A DNA stretch of 64,000 nt, taken from positions 45,772 through 109,771 of the forward strand of contig NZ_LR597507.1 of NCBI RefSeq assembly GCF_902150035.1, written 5' to 3'. The DNA is from Enorma burkinafasonensis. GTDB lineage: Bacteria > Actinomycetota > Coriobacteriia > Coriobacteriales > Coriobacteriaceae. The notes beneath the pieces are model-generated. The model had not been told where the DNA came from, ran no database searches, and saw only the letters and a program-made list of their open reading frames with translations. The translations under genes were made by a program, and so were the position numbers. Of this stretch, positions 34,174-41,879 are shown one piece after another (the first letter of the stretch is position 1; each line of letters starts with the position of its first letter).

Positions 34174-35583
34174 CTACTCCTCGCCCTCGTGCGCCGGGGA
34201 AGCATCCGCCCCGCCGTCCTCAGCGGCACTCTCGGCATCAGCGGAAGCCGCGCCGTCCTCGCTGGTAGAAGCGCCATCGGAGACCTGAGCGGGCTCCTCG
34301 GGCGCGATCACGCGGATGAGCGAGATGCGCTGGCCGCGCATCGACTGCACCTTGAAGCGGTAGCCTTCCACCTCGAAAACCTCACCGATGTTGGGCATGC
34401 CGTCGCAGATGTCCAAGATCCAGCCGGCGATGGTCTCGTACTCGTCGCTCTCCTCGATCGGCCAGCCCAGCTCGATCGCGTCGTCGCAGCTGAAGCGCCC
34501 GTCGACGAGCCACTCGCGGCGCGAGAGGCGCGTGAGGTACTTGTTGTCGGGGTCGAACTCGTCCTCGATCTCGCCCACGATCTCCTCGACGATGTCCTCG
34601 ACGGTGATGACGCCGGCGGTGCCGCCGTACTCGTCGACCACGACGACCATCTGCTCGTGCGCGGTCTGCATCTCGGAGAGGAGCGGCAGAATGTCCTTGG
34701 TGTCGGGCACGAACGTGGCGTCGCGCAGGCAGCTGCCCACCGCCCCCTTGCCCTTGCTCGTGAGTGCGAGCTCGATGAGGTCCTTGATGTGCGCGATGCC
34801 CACCACGTTGTCGGTGTCCTCGCGGTACACCGGGATGCGCGAGTAGCCGGTGCTCCGCATGACGTCGAGCACCTCCTCGATGGTGTCGGTGTCCTCGACC
34901 ATGGTCACGTCGACGCGCGGCACCATGACCTCGCGGGCCACGGCGTCACCCAGATCGAAGATCTCGTGGATCATGCGCTTCTCCTCGTCGAGCAGGGTGT
35001 CCTGCTCGGAGACCATGTACTTGATCTCCTCCTCGGAGACGTTCTGGCGGTCATCGGCGCTCTTGATGCCCATGATGGCCGAGAGCCCGTTGGCGCTCGC
35101 CTGGGTGAGCCACACGAGCGGGCGCGCGATCTTGCGGAAGACCATGATGGTGCCGGCGACCGACTTGGCCATGCCCTCGGCGTCCGAGAGGCCGATGCGC
35201 TTGGGCACGAGCTCACCCACGACGATCGACAGGTACGACACGATAAGCGTGATCACGATGGGCGATGCCACCGGGGCGATGGCAGAGAGCGGCGCGATGC
35301 CGAAAGACTCGACGAGCTTCGTGAGCGGGTCGGACAGGGTGTTCGAGGACACCGTGGCCGAGAAGAAGCCCACGAGCGTGATGGCGACCTGGATGGTCGC
35401 GAGGAAGTCGGTCGAGTCCGTGGCGAGCTCGAGCGCCTGGACGGCGCGCTTGTCGCCCTCCTCGGCATCGTGCTCGAGCGAGGCGCGCTTGGCGGTGGTG
35501 AGCGCCATCTCGGACATGGAGAAGAACCCGTTGAGCAGCGTCAACAGGAACGTGGCGACGATTGAGAACACGACTGCACCCAT
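34174..35583 (-). CDS. CNNM/CorC-type membrane protein (hemolysin C family)
   Basis: A 469-residue protein in the CNNM family, implicated in Mg2+/Co2+ homeostasis. The DUF21 membrane domain (about 1-170) has LLNGFFSMSEMALTTAKR and VGELVPKRIGLSDAE. A tandem CBS pair follows (about 215-335, REVMVPRVDVTMVE, YSRIPVYREDTDNVVG and DEYGGTAGVITVEDIVEEIV). The CorC_HlyC domain ends at about residue 425, and an acidic Ser/Glu-rich tail closes the protein. Together with the MgtE-like and NRMT genes 5-8 kb away it makes this region rich in magnesium-linked genes. Confidence 0.93.
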   Translation of the reverse strand: MGAVVFSIVATFLLTLLNGFFSMSEMALTTAKRASLEHDAEEGDKRAVQALELATDSTDFLATIQVAITLVGFFSATVSSNTLSDPLTKLVESFGIAPLSAIAPVASPIVITLIVSYLSIVVGELVPKRIGLSDAEGMAKSVAGTIMVFRKIARPLVWLTQASANGLSAIMGIKSADDRQNVSEEEIKYMVSEQDTLLDEEKRMIHEIFDLGDAVAREVMVPRVDVTMVEDTDTIEEVLDVMRSTGYSRIPVYREDTDNVVGIAHIKDLIELALTSKGKGAVGSCLRDATFVPDTKDILPLLSEMQTAHEQMVVVVDEYGGTAGVITVEDIVEEIVGEIEDEFDPDNKYLTRLSRREWLVDGRFSCDDAIELGWPIEESDEYETIAGWILDICDGMPNIGEVFEVEGYRFKVQSMRGQRISLIRVIAPEEPAQVSDGASTSEDGAASADAESAAEDGGADASPAHEGEE

Positions 35584-35688
35584 AGTGTTGAATCAAACCT
35601 CCTGGGGGTACCCCCGACACCTGCCGGGCGGCGCCCGGCGGACATTCCGACGAAATCGATGCCGGCGCGGGCACCGGCGGCAGCGCTA

Positions 35689-36492
35689 TCAGATCACGAA
35701 GAGGATCACCGCCATGAAGATGAAGATGCTCCCCGCGAGCACCCAGAGGTGCCAGATGCTGTGCATGTAGGGGATCTTCTTCATGAGGTAGAACGCCGTG
35801 CCGATGGTGTAGCACAGCCCGCCCACGACGAGCAGCGCGAGCGCCACCGGGTCGAGCGCGGAGACGAGCTGCGGCAGGCGGAACACGACGAGCCACCCCA
35901 TGATGAGGTAGATGATGATGGTGACCCAACGCGGCTGGCGCTGGCGGCCGATGATCTCGAACGAGACGCCGGCGAAGGCGAGCGCCCAGACCACGACGAA
36001 CAGCACGATGCCGCCCGCGTCGGCGAGCGTGATGAGGCAAAACGGGGTGTAGAACCCGGCGATGAGCAGGTAGATGCTGCTGTGATCGATGATGCGGAAG
36101 ACGCGCTTGGCCGCGGGCACCTGGATGGCGTGGTAGAGCGTCGAGGCGAGGTACTCGAAGATGAGGGTCACGCCGCACACGATGGCCGAGATGAGGTGCG
36201 TCGGCTCCGCCCCGCCGAGCGCCGCCTTGACGATGAGCAGCACGAGGCCTGCGATGGCCAGAAGGCATCCGATGCCGTGGGTGATGGAGTTGGCGATCTC
36301 CTCGCCGAGCGTGTAGTGCGGCGGCTGCTTGCCGGAGCCGTCGGCCCCGCGCTCGTCGCGCGGGTACTTGGGGCAGGAACGCCGGCGCTTACGGCACGTG
36401 GCGCACACGTCCTCAAGCGGGGGTTCAGGTGCGGGCGCGTCGGTCGCGCCCGTCGTACTTCGCGGTTTGGAACTGTCGCTCGATGTAGCCAT
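35689..36492 (-). CDS. Hemolysin III / PAQR-family membrane protein
   Basis: A 267-residue membrane protein with seven predicted spans, related to adiponectin receptors. Conserved residues are visible: EEIANSITHGIG, LASTLYHA, IIDHSSIYLLIAGFYTPF and YMHSIWHLWVLAGS, which contain the metal-binding histidines. The N-terminal 60 residues are an unusual hydrophilic extension containing a CATCRKRRRSCPKYP cluster that could bind zinc. Members of the family are thought to be membrane hydrolases; substrate unknown. Confidence 0.9.
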   Translation of the reverse strand: MATSSDSSKPRSTTGATDAPAPEPPLEDVCATCRKRRRSCPKYPRDERGADGSGKQPPHYTLGEEIANSITHGIGCLLAIAGLVLLIVKAALGGAEPTHLISAIVCGVTLIFEYLASTLYHAIQVPAAKRVFRIIDHSSIYLLIAGFYTPFCLITLADAGGIVLFVVVWALAFAGVSFEIIGRQRQPRWVTIIIYLIMGWLVVFRLPQLVSALDPVALALLVVGGLCYTIGTAFYLMKKIPYMHSIWHLWVLAGSIFIFMAVILFVI

Positions 36493-36703
36493 CTACGAAC
36501 GCTATCCTCCCAAAATAGACTGTTCGCTATTCTAGCAAAGAGAAAGGTCCGCGCACAAGGGGACGGGCGCGGGGCCGCGCCGATGGCAACCCCGCGCCCG
36601 CCTGGACGATCGATCCGCCCCGGCGGGGCGAGCGGCCCCACCCGGTGTCCCACCGGGACCGGGCCCCGCCCCCCGTGGGGTGATAGCCCCGTCCCTGTGA
36701 CCC

Positions 36704-37885
36704 CTACACCTCGATGAGCTCGTAGCGGCTCGTGCCCAAGCCGATCTTCTCGGCGTGCTCGATCATCGAGCGCCAGTTGGTGTCGGGATGGGTGAGGTTG
36801 AAGTGGTCGTGCTGGCAGCGGTCGGGGATGCCTCCCTGCCCCTCGAGCTTCTCCTTCTCATCGGTGAGCATCGTGTTCTCGAAGGCCGGCGCGGCGAGCG
36901 CCATGTCGATGGCCGCCTGGTCGATGGCGACCGGGTCGAAGCTCGCGAACATACCCAGGTCGGGCAGGATGGGCGCGTCGTTCCAGTAGTTGCAGTCGCA
37001 CTCGGGCGAGATGTCGATCGCGAGCGAGATGTGGAACTGCGGGCGGTCCTGCACGATGGCCTGCGTGTACTCGGCGATCTTGCAGTTGAGCTTGTCCACC
37101 GCGTCGTCGGCGCCGGGCACCACGGCATCCTGGTTGCAGGCGCCCAGGCAGCGGCCGCAGCCCACGCAGCGGTCGTGGTCGATGGCGGCCACGTGCACGG
37201 TGCGCACCTCGCCGCTGGCAAGCGTGCGCTCGCGCGTGCCCTCGAAGGTGATAGCGTCATGCGCGCAGTTGCGAGCGCACGCGCGGCAGCCGATGCAGCG
37301 CTCGGTCTCGACGTTCGGCTTGCCCGCGACATGCTGCTCCATCTTGCCGGCACGCGAGCCGCCGCCCATGCCGATGTTCTTCATGCAGCCGCCGAAGCCG
37401 GTCTGCTCGTGGCCCTTGAAGTGCGTGAGGCTGATGATGATGTCGGCGTCCATGAGGGCATGGCCGATCTTGGCCTCCTTCACGTACTCGCCGTTCCTGA
37501 CCGGCACGAGCACCTCGTCGGTACCCTTGAGGCCGTCGGCGATGATGACCTGGCAGCCGGTCGCGTACGGCGAGAAGCCGTTCTGGTAGGCGCAGTCGAG
37601 GTGCTCGAGCGCGTCCTTGCGGCTGCCCACGTAGAGCGTGTTGCAGTCGGTGAGGAACGGCTTGCCGCCGAGCTCCTTCACCACGTCCGCCACGGCGCGC
37701 GCGTAGTTGGGGCGCAGAAAGCTCAGGTTGCCCAGCTCGCCGAAATGGATCTTGATGGCGACGAACTTGTTCTCGAAATCGATCTCGCCGATGCCTGCGG
37801 CACGGATGAGGTGCTGGAGCTTCTGCGGGAGGTTCTCGTGCGAGCTCGTGCGCATGTTGGTGTAGTAGACCTTTGCGGGTTCCAT
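36704..37885 (-). CDS. DUF362 iron-sulphur protein
   Basis: A 393-residue protein of the DUF362 family. The N-terminal about 190 residues contain the DUF362 fold with KIHFGELGNLSFLRP and HFKGHEQTGFGGCMKNIGMG. Two [4Fe-4S] ferredoxin motifs follow: CIGCRACARNCAHDA and CVGCGRCLGACNQDA. A C-terminal segment has CDCNYWNDAPILPDLGM. The family occurs widely in anaerobes and is sometimes linked with redox or aminotransferase-like functions, but no reaction is known to me. The start follows AGAGGGG; an earlier frame to 38044 has no support. Confidence 0.88.
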   Translation of the reverse strand: MEPAKVYYTNMRTSSHENLPQKLQHLIRAAGIGEIDFENKFVAIKIHFGELGNLSFLRPNYARAVADVVKELGGKPFLTDCNTLYVGSRKDALEHLDCAYQNGFSPYATGCQVIIADGLKGTDEVLVPVRNGEYVKEAKIGHALMDADIIISLTHFKGHEQTGFGGCMKNIGMGGGSRAGKMEQHVAGKPNVETERCIGCRACARNCAHDAITFEGTRERTLASGEVRTVHVAAIDHDRCVGCGRCLGACNQDAVVPGADDAVDKLNCKIAEYTQAIVQDRPQFHISLAIDISPECDCNYWNDAPILPDLGMFASFDPVAIDQAAIDMALAAPAFENTMLTDEKEKLEGQGGIPDRCQHDHFNLTHPDTNWRSMIEHAEKIGLGTSRYELIEV

Positions 37886-37988
37886 GGCCATCCCCTCTCG
37901 GACGCGATTGTGGCGATGTCTAGATTGTACGACTGCCGCCCGCCCCCGGGGTATAAGGCCCCCATCGGCAACCGGCGAAAGGCGTGCC

Positions 37989-38495
37989 ATGAGACTTTGC
38001 ATCGAAAGCGAGCTGCTGAGCCTCCGCGACAAGATGGAGATCACCGACGAGCACGGCGCCGTGCGCTACCGCGTATGGAGCGAGGTCATGCAGCTCCCGG
38101 TGAACGAGACCGTCATCGAGGACGCCGCGGGCGCGGAGGTGGCGCGCATCCGGCCCGAGCCGCTCTCGCTCATCCACAGCGTCAACACGGTCACCATGGC
38201 GGACGGCACGTCGTTCGCCCTCTCGCGCGAGCCGCTGGCGGCGACCCTGCGCTTCACGATCGAGGAGCTCGGCTGGACGCTTGTGTGCAAGAACATCCTG
38301 CTGGGACTCGACTTCGCGATCGAGGATGCCGGCGGCGCCACCGTCGCGCGCGTGCGGAAGCGCGCGTTCTCGCTGAGGGGCGCCTACGACATCGACATCG
38401 CCGACGGGACGGACGCCGACCGCGTCGTCGCCATCGCCGTGGTCCTGAAGCGGTTCCAGGCCCGGGCCCAGGCGGCAGCGCCGGCGACGGCATAG
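37989..38495 (+). CDS. LURP-one-related (Tubby-like fold) protein
   Basis: A 168-residue protein with the repeated beta-strand pattern of the LURP-one-related/scramblase-like fold: LLSLRDKMEITDEHGAVRYR, IEDAAGAEVARIRPEP, DFAIEDAGGATVARVRKR and DIDIADGTDADRVVAIAVVL. It appears soluble. No catalytic residue is known for these proteins; lipid binding is the usual guess. It is divergent from the DUF362 gene, with 103 bp between start codons. Confidence 0.8.
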   Translation: MRLCIESELLSLRDKMEITDEHGAVRYRVWSEVMQLPVNETVIEDAAGAEVARIRPEPLSLIHSVNTVTMADGTSFALSREPLAATLRFTIEELGWTLVCKNILLGLDFAIEDAGGATVARVRKRAFSLRGAYDIDIADGTDADRVVAIAVVLKRFQARAQAAAPATA

Positions 38496-38573
38496 CAGCG
38501 GCGGCGCGCCGCGGACGCGCTGCCCCGTCAGACGGCGCCGCGCCGCCTCGCCGGCAGGGCCCCGCGGGCCGCC

Positions 38574-39113
38574 CTACAGGCCGAGCGCCGCGCGCGCCGC
38601 GTCCGCGATGCGCGCCAGGTCGCCGTCATCGGGATGCGCGAGCGCGGCGTCGAAGTTCGCGATCATCGCCTGGATGCGCTCATCGCCGGGCTTCTCGGCA
38701 AGCATCCCCTCGTAGCGACGGCGGATACCCGGCCCCATCTTCCCCTGGCACATGGCGCCGCCGAGGTACTCGGCGTCCGCCGGGAGCTTCTCGCGAACGC
38801 CGGCGAGGATGCGCTCGAAGTACTCCGGTGCGCCGCCGAAGCCCGCCGTGCCGAACAGGAACACGCGCTTGCCGCCGAGCTGCGCGAGCGCGTCCGCGAC
38901 GTCCTGCGTGCAGCTCCCCTTGTCGCACCAGAAGCCCACGAGCACCGCGTCCGCCTGGGCGGCACCTGCCTGGGCGAGCGCCGCTGCCGCCCCGCCGCGG
39001 GAGATCTCGGCGCACGTCACCTCGGCGCCCGCCTGGGCGAGCGCCCGCTCGAGCGCCTCCGCGACGAGCCTGGTGTTCCCGCTCGCGCTGTTGTAGAGCA
39101 TCGCATACCGCAT
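38574..39113 (-). CDS. Flavodoxin-family protein
   Basis: A 179-residue flavodoxin-fold protein. The FMN phosphate-binding loop is LYNSASGNTRLVAEAL, near the N-terminus; VLVGFWCDKGSCTQDV and LFGTAGFGGAPEYFERIL supply the other flavin loops. It contains an extra helical C-terminal segment. It is probably an electron carrier for an anaerobic reductase, but no partner is next to it. Confidence 0.9.
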   Translation of the reverse strand: MRYAMLYNSASGNTRLVAEALERALAQAGAEVTCAEISRGGAAAALAQAGAAQADAVLVGFWCDKGSCTQDVADALAQLGGKRVFLFGTAGFGGAPEYFERILAGVREKLPADAEYLGGAMCQGKMGPGIRRRYEGMLAEKPGDERIQAMIANFDAALAHPDDGDLARIADAARAALGL

Positions 39114-39281
39114 AGATAGCCCCTCTCATGGGAATCCAGCCAGGCCGCCCACGCAACCCGGCTGGAACCTGCGTACCGCCACCTATGCTACCCGCATCGC
39201 CGTGCCGCATACGGGCGGCACATGCACTTCATCGAGCTCGCGGTCCGGGGTGCGCGGCTCGCGAGGCCCGAGGACGCGCCC

Positions 39282-40007
39282 CTACAGCTCGCGGTGCTCG
39301 TAGAGCTTGAGCGAGATCGCGGCAGAGATGGAAAGCAGCGCCGCGGCGGCGAGCACGCACGCGAGGACGCCCGCGGCCATCCCCATCGGTGTCTCCAGCG
39401 CCTCGAGCGCAACGGAGAGCAACCCCAGCCCCGGGACGCCGCCGTCGAGCATGCCGCTGTTCCCGAGGATGACGACCGGCACCACGAACAGGAGCACGAT
39501 CGCGGTCGGCAGGATCTGCGTCGCGCGCGTCTGGCCCAACCGGAAGTACAAAGGCGTGACCACCGATGCCACGGTCGCGCCGATGAGCAGGGTGAACGCC
39601 GTCGTGAACAGCATGGCCCCCAGCATGCCCGCATCGCAGGAGAACGCCTCGGCAAGGTCGCTTGGCAGCGGGACGAGGGCCGCCGCGCCCATGACGATGC
39701 ACGCCGCGGCGATGCCGACCGCCATGCCCATGAGCCCGAGCGTCACGATCGCCGCGTACCGCCCGAACACCACGTCGCGGCGGGACAGCGGCAGCGTGAG
39801 GCGGAAGAGGCCCCAGCGGTTGAGCTCGTCATAGGCCGCAAGCCCCATCGCCGCCATCATGAAGAACATGCAGGTGAGGGTCGCCGGCATGGCGAGCGGC
39901 GTCTGCATGCCGAAACCGATGCACAGCGAGACGAGGGCGCCCAGGCCGATCAGCTGGCGGGCGTAGTCGCGGAAGATGGTCATCTCGATCAGATACGCGG
40001 TCTTCAT
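39282..40007 (-). CDS. ABC-2 type permease
   Basis: Membrane subunit of 241 residues with about six transmembrane segments and an ABC-2 pattern (CMFFMMAAMGLAAYDELNRWG, LPLSRRDVVFGRYAAI). The RWG...LPLSR cytoplasmic segment is typical of bacitracin/antibiotic-type exporters. It starts directly after the ATPase gene (40008), and both belong to the GntR-controlled operon. Confidence 0.88.
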   Translation of the reverse strand: MKTAYLIEMTIFRDYARQLIGLGALVSLCIGFGMQTPLAMPATLTCMFFMMAAMGLAAYDELNRWGLFRLTLPLSRRDVVFGRYAAIVTLGLMGMAVGIAAACIVMGAAALVPLPSDLAEAFSCDAGMLGAMLFTTAFTLLIGATVASVVTPLYFRLGQTRATQILPTAIVLLFVVPVVILGNSGMLDGGVPGLGLLSVALEALETPMGMAAGVLACVLAAAALLSISAAISLKLYEHREL

Positions 40008-40895
40008 CTAGCGCACACCGCCTTTCAGGGTGAGGGTGAGGTAGTCGTCGATGGTCATGCGGTCGACGGGCACCTGCGGGAACTTCTCGTTGAACGCGAA
40101 GCGGTCGGGGACGAGCAGGTCGATGCCGTACTCGTGCTTGCGGTAGCGGAGCTCCGCCTCGGGGATGAGGCCGCTCGCGGCGATGCGCTCGAAGTCGGCC
40201 ACGCGGCAGCGCGCGATGCCCATCTCGTCGGTGATGGCGTCCTTGGCGAGGTCGAACGTGATACGACCGTCGTCGATGCAGAGCACCCGGTCCGCGATGC
40301 GCTCGAGGTCGCTCGTGATGTGGCTCGACATGAACACGGCGCGGCCCGGCTGCTCCACGAACGCGCGCAGAAGATCGAGGATCTCGTCGCGCGCCATGGG
40401 GTCGAGACCGGCCGTCGCCTCGTCCAAGATGAGCAGCTCGGCGCCGTGGCTGAGGGCGCAGGCCAAGCTGAGCTTCATCCCCATGCCGCGCGAGAGCGCC
40501 TTGACGGTCTTCTTCATGTCGAGCTCGAACTCGGCGGCGAGCCGGGTGAACGCATGCGCGTCCCATGACGTGTAGGCGCGGGAGTAGATGCGCGCGATGT
40601 CGGCGACCTTGAGGTGGTCGGGAAACGACACGGCGTCGAACACCACGCCGATGCGCTCCTTCACCGCGGCCCCCGCCGTGCGCGAGAGCCCGGCGCTCGG
40701 CGTGCCGAGGACCGCCGCCTCGCCCCCGTCGAGCTCGATGAGCCCCAGAAGCGCCTTGATGGTGGTCGACTTGCCGGCGCCGTTCTTGCCCACGAAGCCG
40801 ACGATCTCCCCCTCGCCCACCGTGAAGCTCACGTCCTGGAGCGAGAACCCCTCGTAGTGTTTGGTGAGGCCACGGGCCTCGATCAACGGTTCCAT
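40008..40895 (-). CDS. ABC transporter ATP-binding protein
   Basis: ATPase subunit of 295 residues. Walker A is GKNGAGKST, the signature is ALSRGMGMKLSLA (degenerate but typical of this YtrB/CcmA-like group), Walker B is ELLILDEATAGLDP and the H-loop is MSSHITSDLERI. A C-terminal regulatory extension of about 75 residues follows. AAGGAG precedes the ATG at 40895. The gene lies between gntR and the permease, so this is one export system, perhaps for a lipid-II-active antibiotic. Confidence 0.93.
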   Translation of the reverse strand: MEPLIEARGLTKHYEGFSLQDVSFTVGEGEIVGFVGKNGAGKSTTIKALLGLIELDGGEAAVLGTPSAGLSRTAGAAVKERIGVVFDAVSFPDHLKVADIARIYSRAYTSWDAHAFTRLAAEFELDMKKTVKALSRGMGMKLSLACALSHGAELLILDEATAGLDPMARDEILDLLRAFVEQPGRAVFMSSHITSDLERIADRVLCIDDGRITFDLAKDAITDEMGIARCRVADFERIAASGLIPEAELRYRKHEYGIDLLVPDRFAFNEKFPQVPVDRMTIDDYLTLTLKGGVR

Positions 40896-40957
40896 GCCGT
40901 TCAACTCCTTCTGGCACGGGACGGCCCCATGCCGTGACGCTTGGGCGGGCAGGCCTG

Positions 40958-41347
40958 CTAGAAGCGGTCCCGTCCCTCCACCTCGAGCGAAAGCGCGAAC
41001 ATCTCCCGGAGCTCGTCGTCCGCAAGACCGATGGCACGGCCAGCATCGACCGCGCGGCCCAGCAGCTCCTCGATGCCGCGCAGCTGCTCCTCGCGGAGGA
41101 GCTCGGCGTTCCCACCGGCCACGAAGCACCCTTTGCCCTGGACCGTCTCGATGAAGCCGGCGGCCTCCAGGTCGGTGTAGGCGCGCTTCGTGGTGATGAC
41201 GCTCACGCGCAGCCTGTTCGCGAGGGCGCGGATGCTGGGGAGCTGCTCCCCCTCGGCGAGCTCGCCGGAGAGGATCGCCGCCTTGATCTGGCTCGCGATC
41301 TGGTCGTAGATCGGCCGGTCGCTCGAATTCGAGATGATGATCTCCAC
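40958..41347 (-). CDS. GntR-family regulator, YtrA subfamily
   Basis: Repressor of 129 residues: a winged helix (about 9-75) with PIYDQIASQIKAAILSGELA, GEQLPSIRALANRLRVSVIT and FIETVQGKGCFV, then a short dimerisation helix, as in YtrA proteins. It is the first gene of a gntR-ATPase-permease operon. A perfect 11-bp inverted repeat about 90 bp upstream overlaps the promoter and is the expected operator, so autoregulation is likely. Confidence 0.94.
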   Translation of the reverse strand: MEIIISNSSDRPIYDQIASQIKAAILSGELAEGEQLPSIRALANRLRVSVITTKRAYTDLEAAGFIETVQGKGCFVAGGNAELLREEQLRGIEELLGRAVDAGRAIGLADDELREMFALSLEVEGRDRF

Positions 41348-41434
41348 GTGCTTTCCCTTCCCTGGGCCGCGCGGGGCGTCCCCCGAGCGGCAGACGGCTG
41401 CGCCCGACGTCTCAACGCGCCGCCACCGAGCATA

Positions 41435-41483
41435 GTGTATATACTCGATATGTACAGTATATACACAGAGCGCGAGTTTGCAA
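41435..41483 (-). promoter_or_regulatory. Promoter and operator of the GntR-ABC operon
   Basis: GTGTATATACT (41435-41445) and AGTATATACAC (41456-41466) form a perfect 11-bp inverted repeat with a 10-base spacer. On the minus strand TTGCAA (41483-41478), a 16-bp gap and TATACT (41461-41456) form the promoter. The operator covers the -10 box. This is the classic layout of repression by a GntR/YtrA-type dimer. Confidence 0.8.
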
Positions 41484-41569
41484 CGAGTTTTTTGCTATTT
41501 ATAGGTCTGCACGCGCCAGGTCCATCGCGCTTCAAACGCCTTTTCTCCCGCAAGACGCACCGATCGAAG

Positions 41570-41711
41570 CATTCGAGCGTCTTGGCGGTGCTTTCTTGCA
41601 AATTGTCCGGATACACATCACGAAGACAAACCGATTACCTGCTGTTTCTTAGAGATGCCCGTAGGCTCTACCACCCGTCTCGGTCATGACCCACCGCCAA
41701 GATGCTCGAAC
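41570..41711. repeat. Long-range inverted repeat in the intergenic gap
   Basis: The 21-base arms at 41570-41590 and 41691-41711 pair at 19 of 21 positions around a 100-base centre (arms contain TCTTGGCGGTG and CACCGCCAAGA). A second small hairpin CAAGACGC/GCGTCTTG overlaps the left arm. The 41484-41775 gap shows no supported gene; it is lower in GC. It could be a remnant of a palindrome pair like those around the DUF559-like genes, or a non-coding RNA. Confidence 0.5.
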
Positions 41712-41775
41712 GAGGAAACCGGCGATTCGGGCGACGGCACGCCGCTCCGCTGCCGCGACGGTGCCTTCGAAATCG

Positions 41776-41806
41776 AAAAAAACGGGGCACCTCACAAGGC
41801 GCCCCG
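41776..41806 (-). terminator. Rho-independent terminator of the ABC exporter operon
   Basis: On the minus strand CGGGGCGCC/GGTGCCCCG pairs at 8 of 9 positions and is followed by a run of seven T, 70 bp downstream of the exporter stop. Confidence 0.88.
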
Positions 41807-41879
41807 AAGATGCAACACGCTCAATCGCACCGCGACATGCCCGGTCACCGCACGCGAACCTTAACTGGACAGGCGATGC

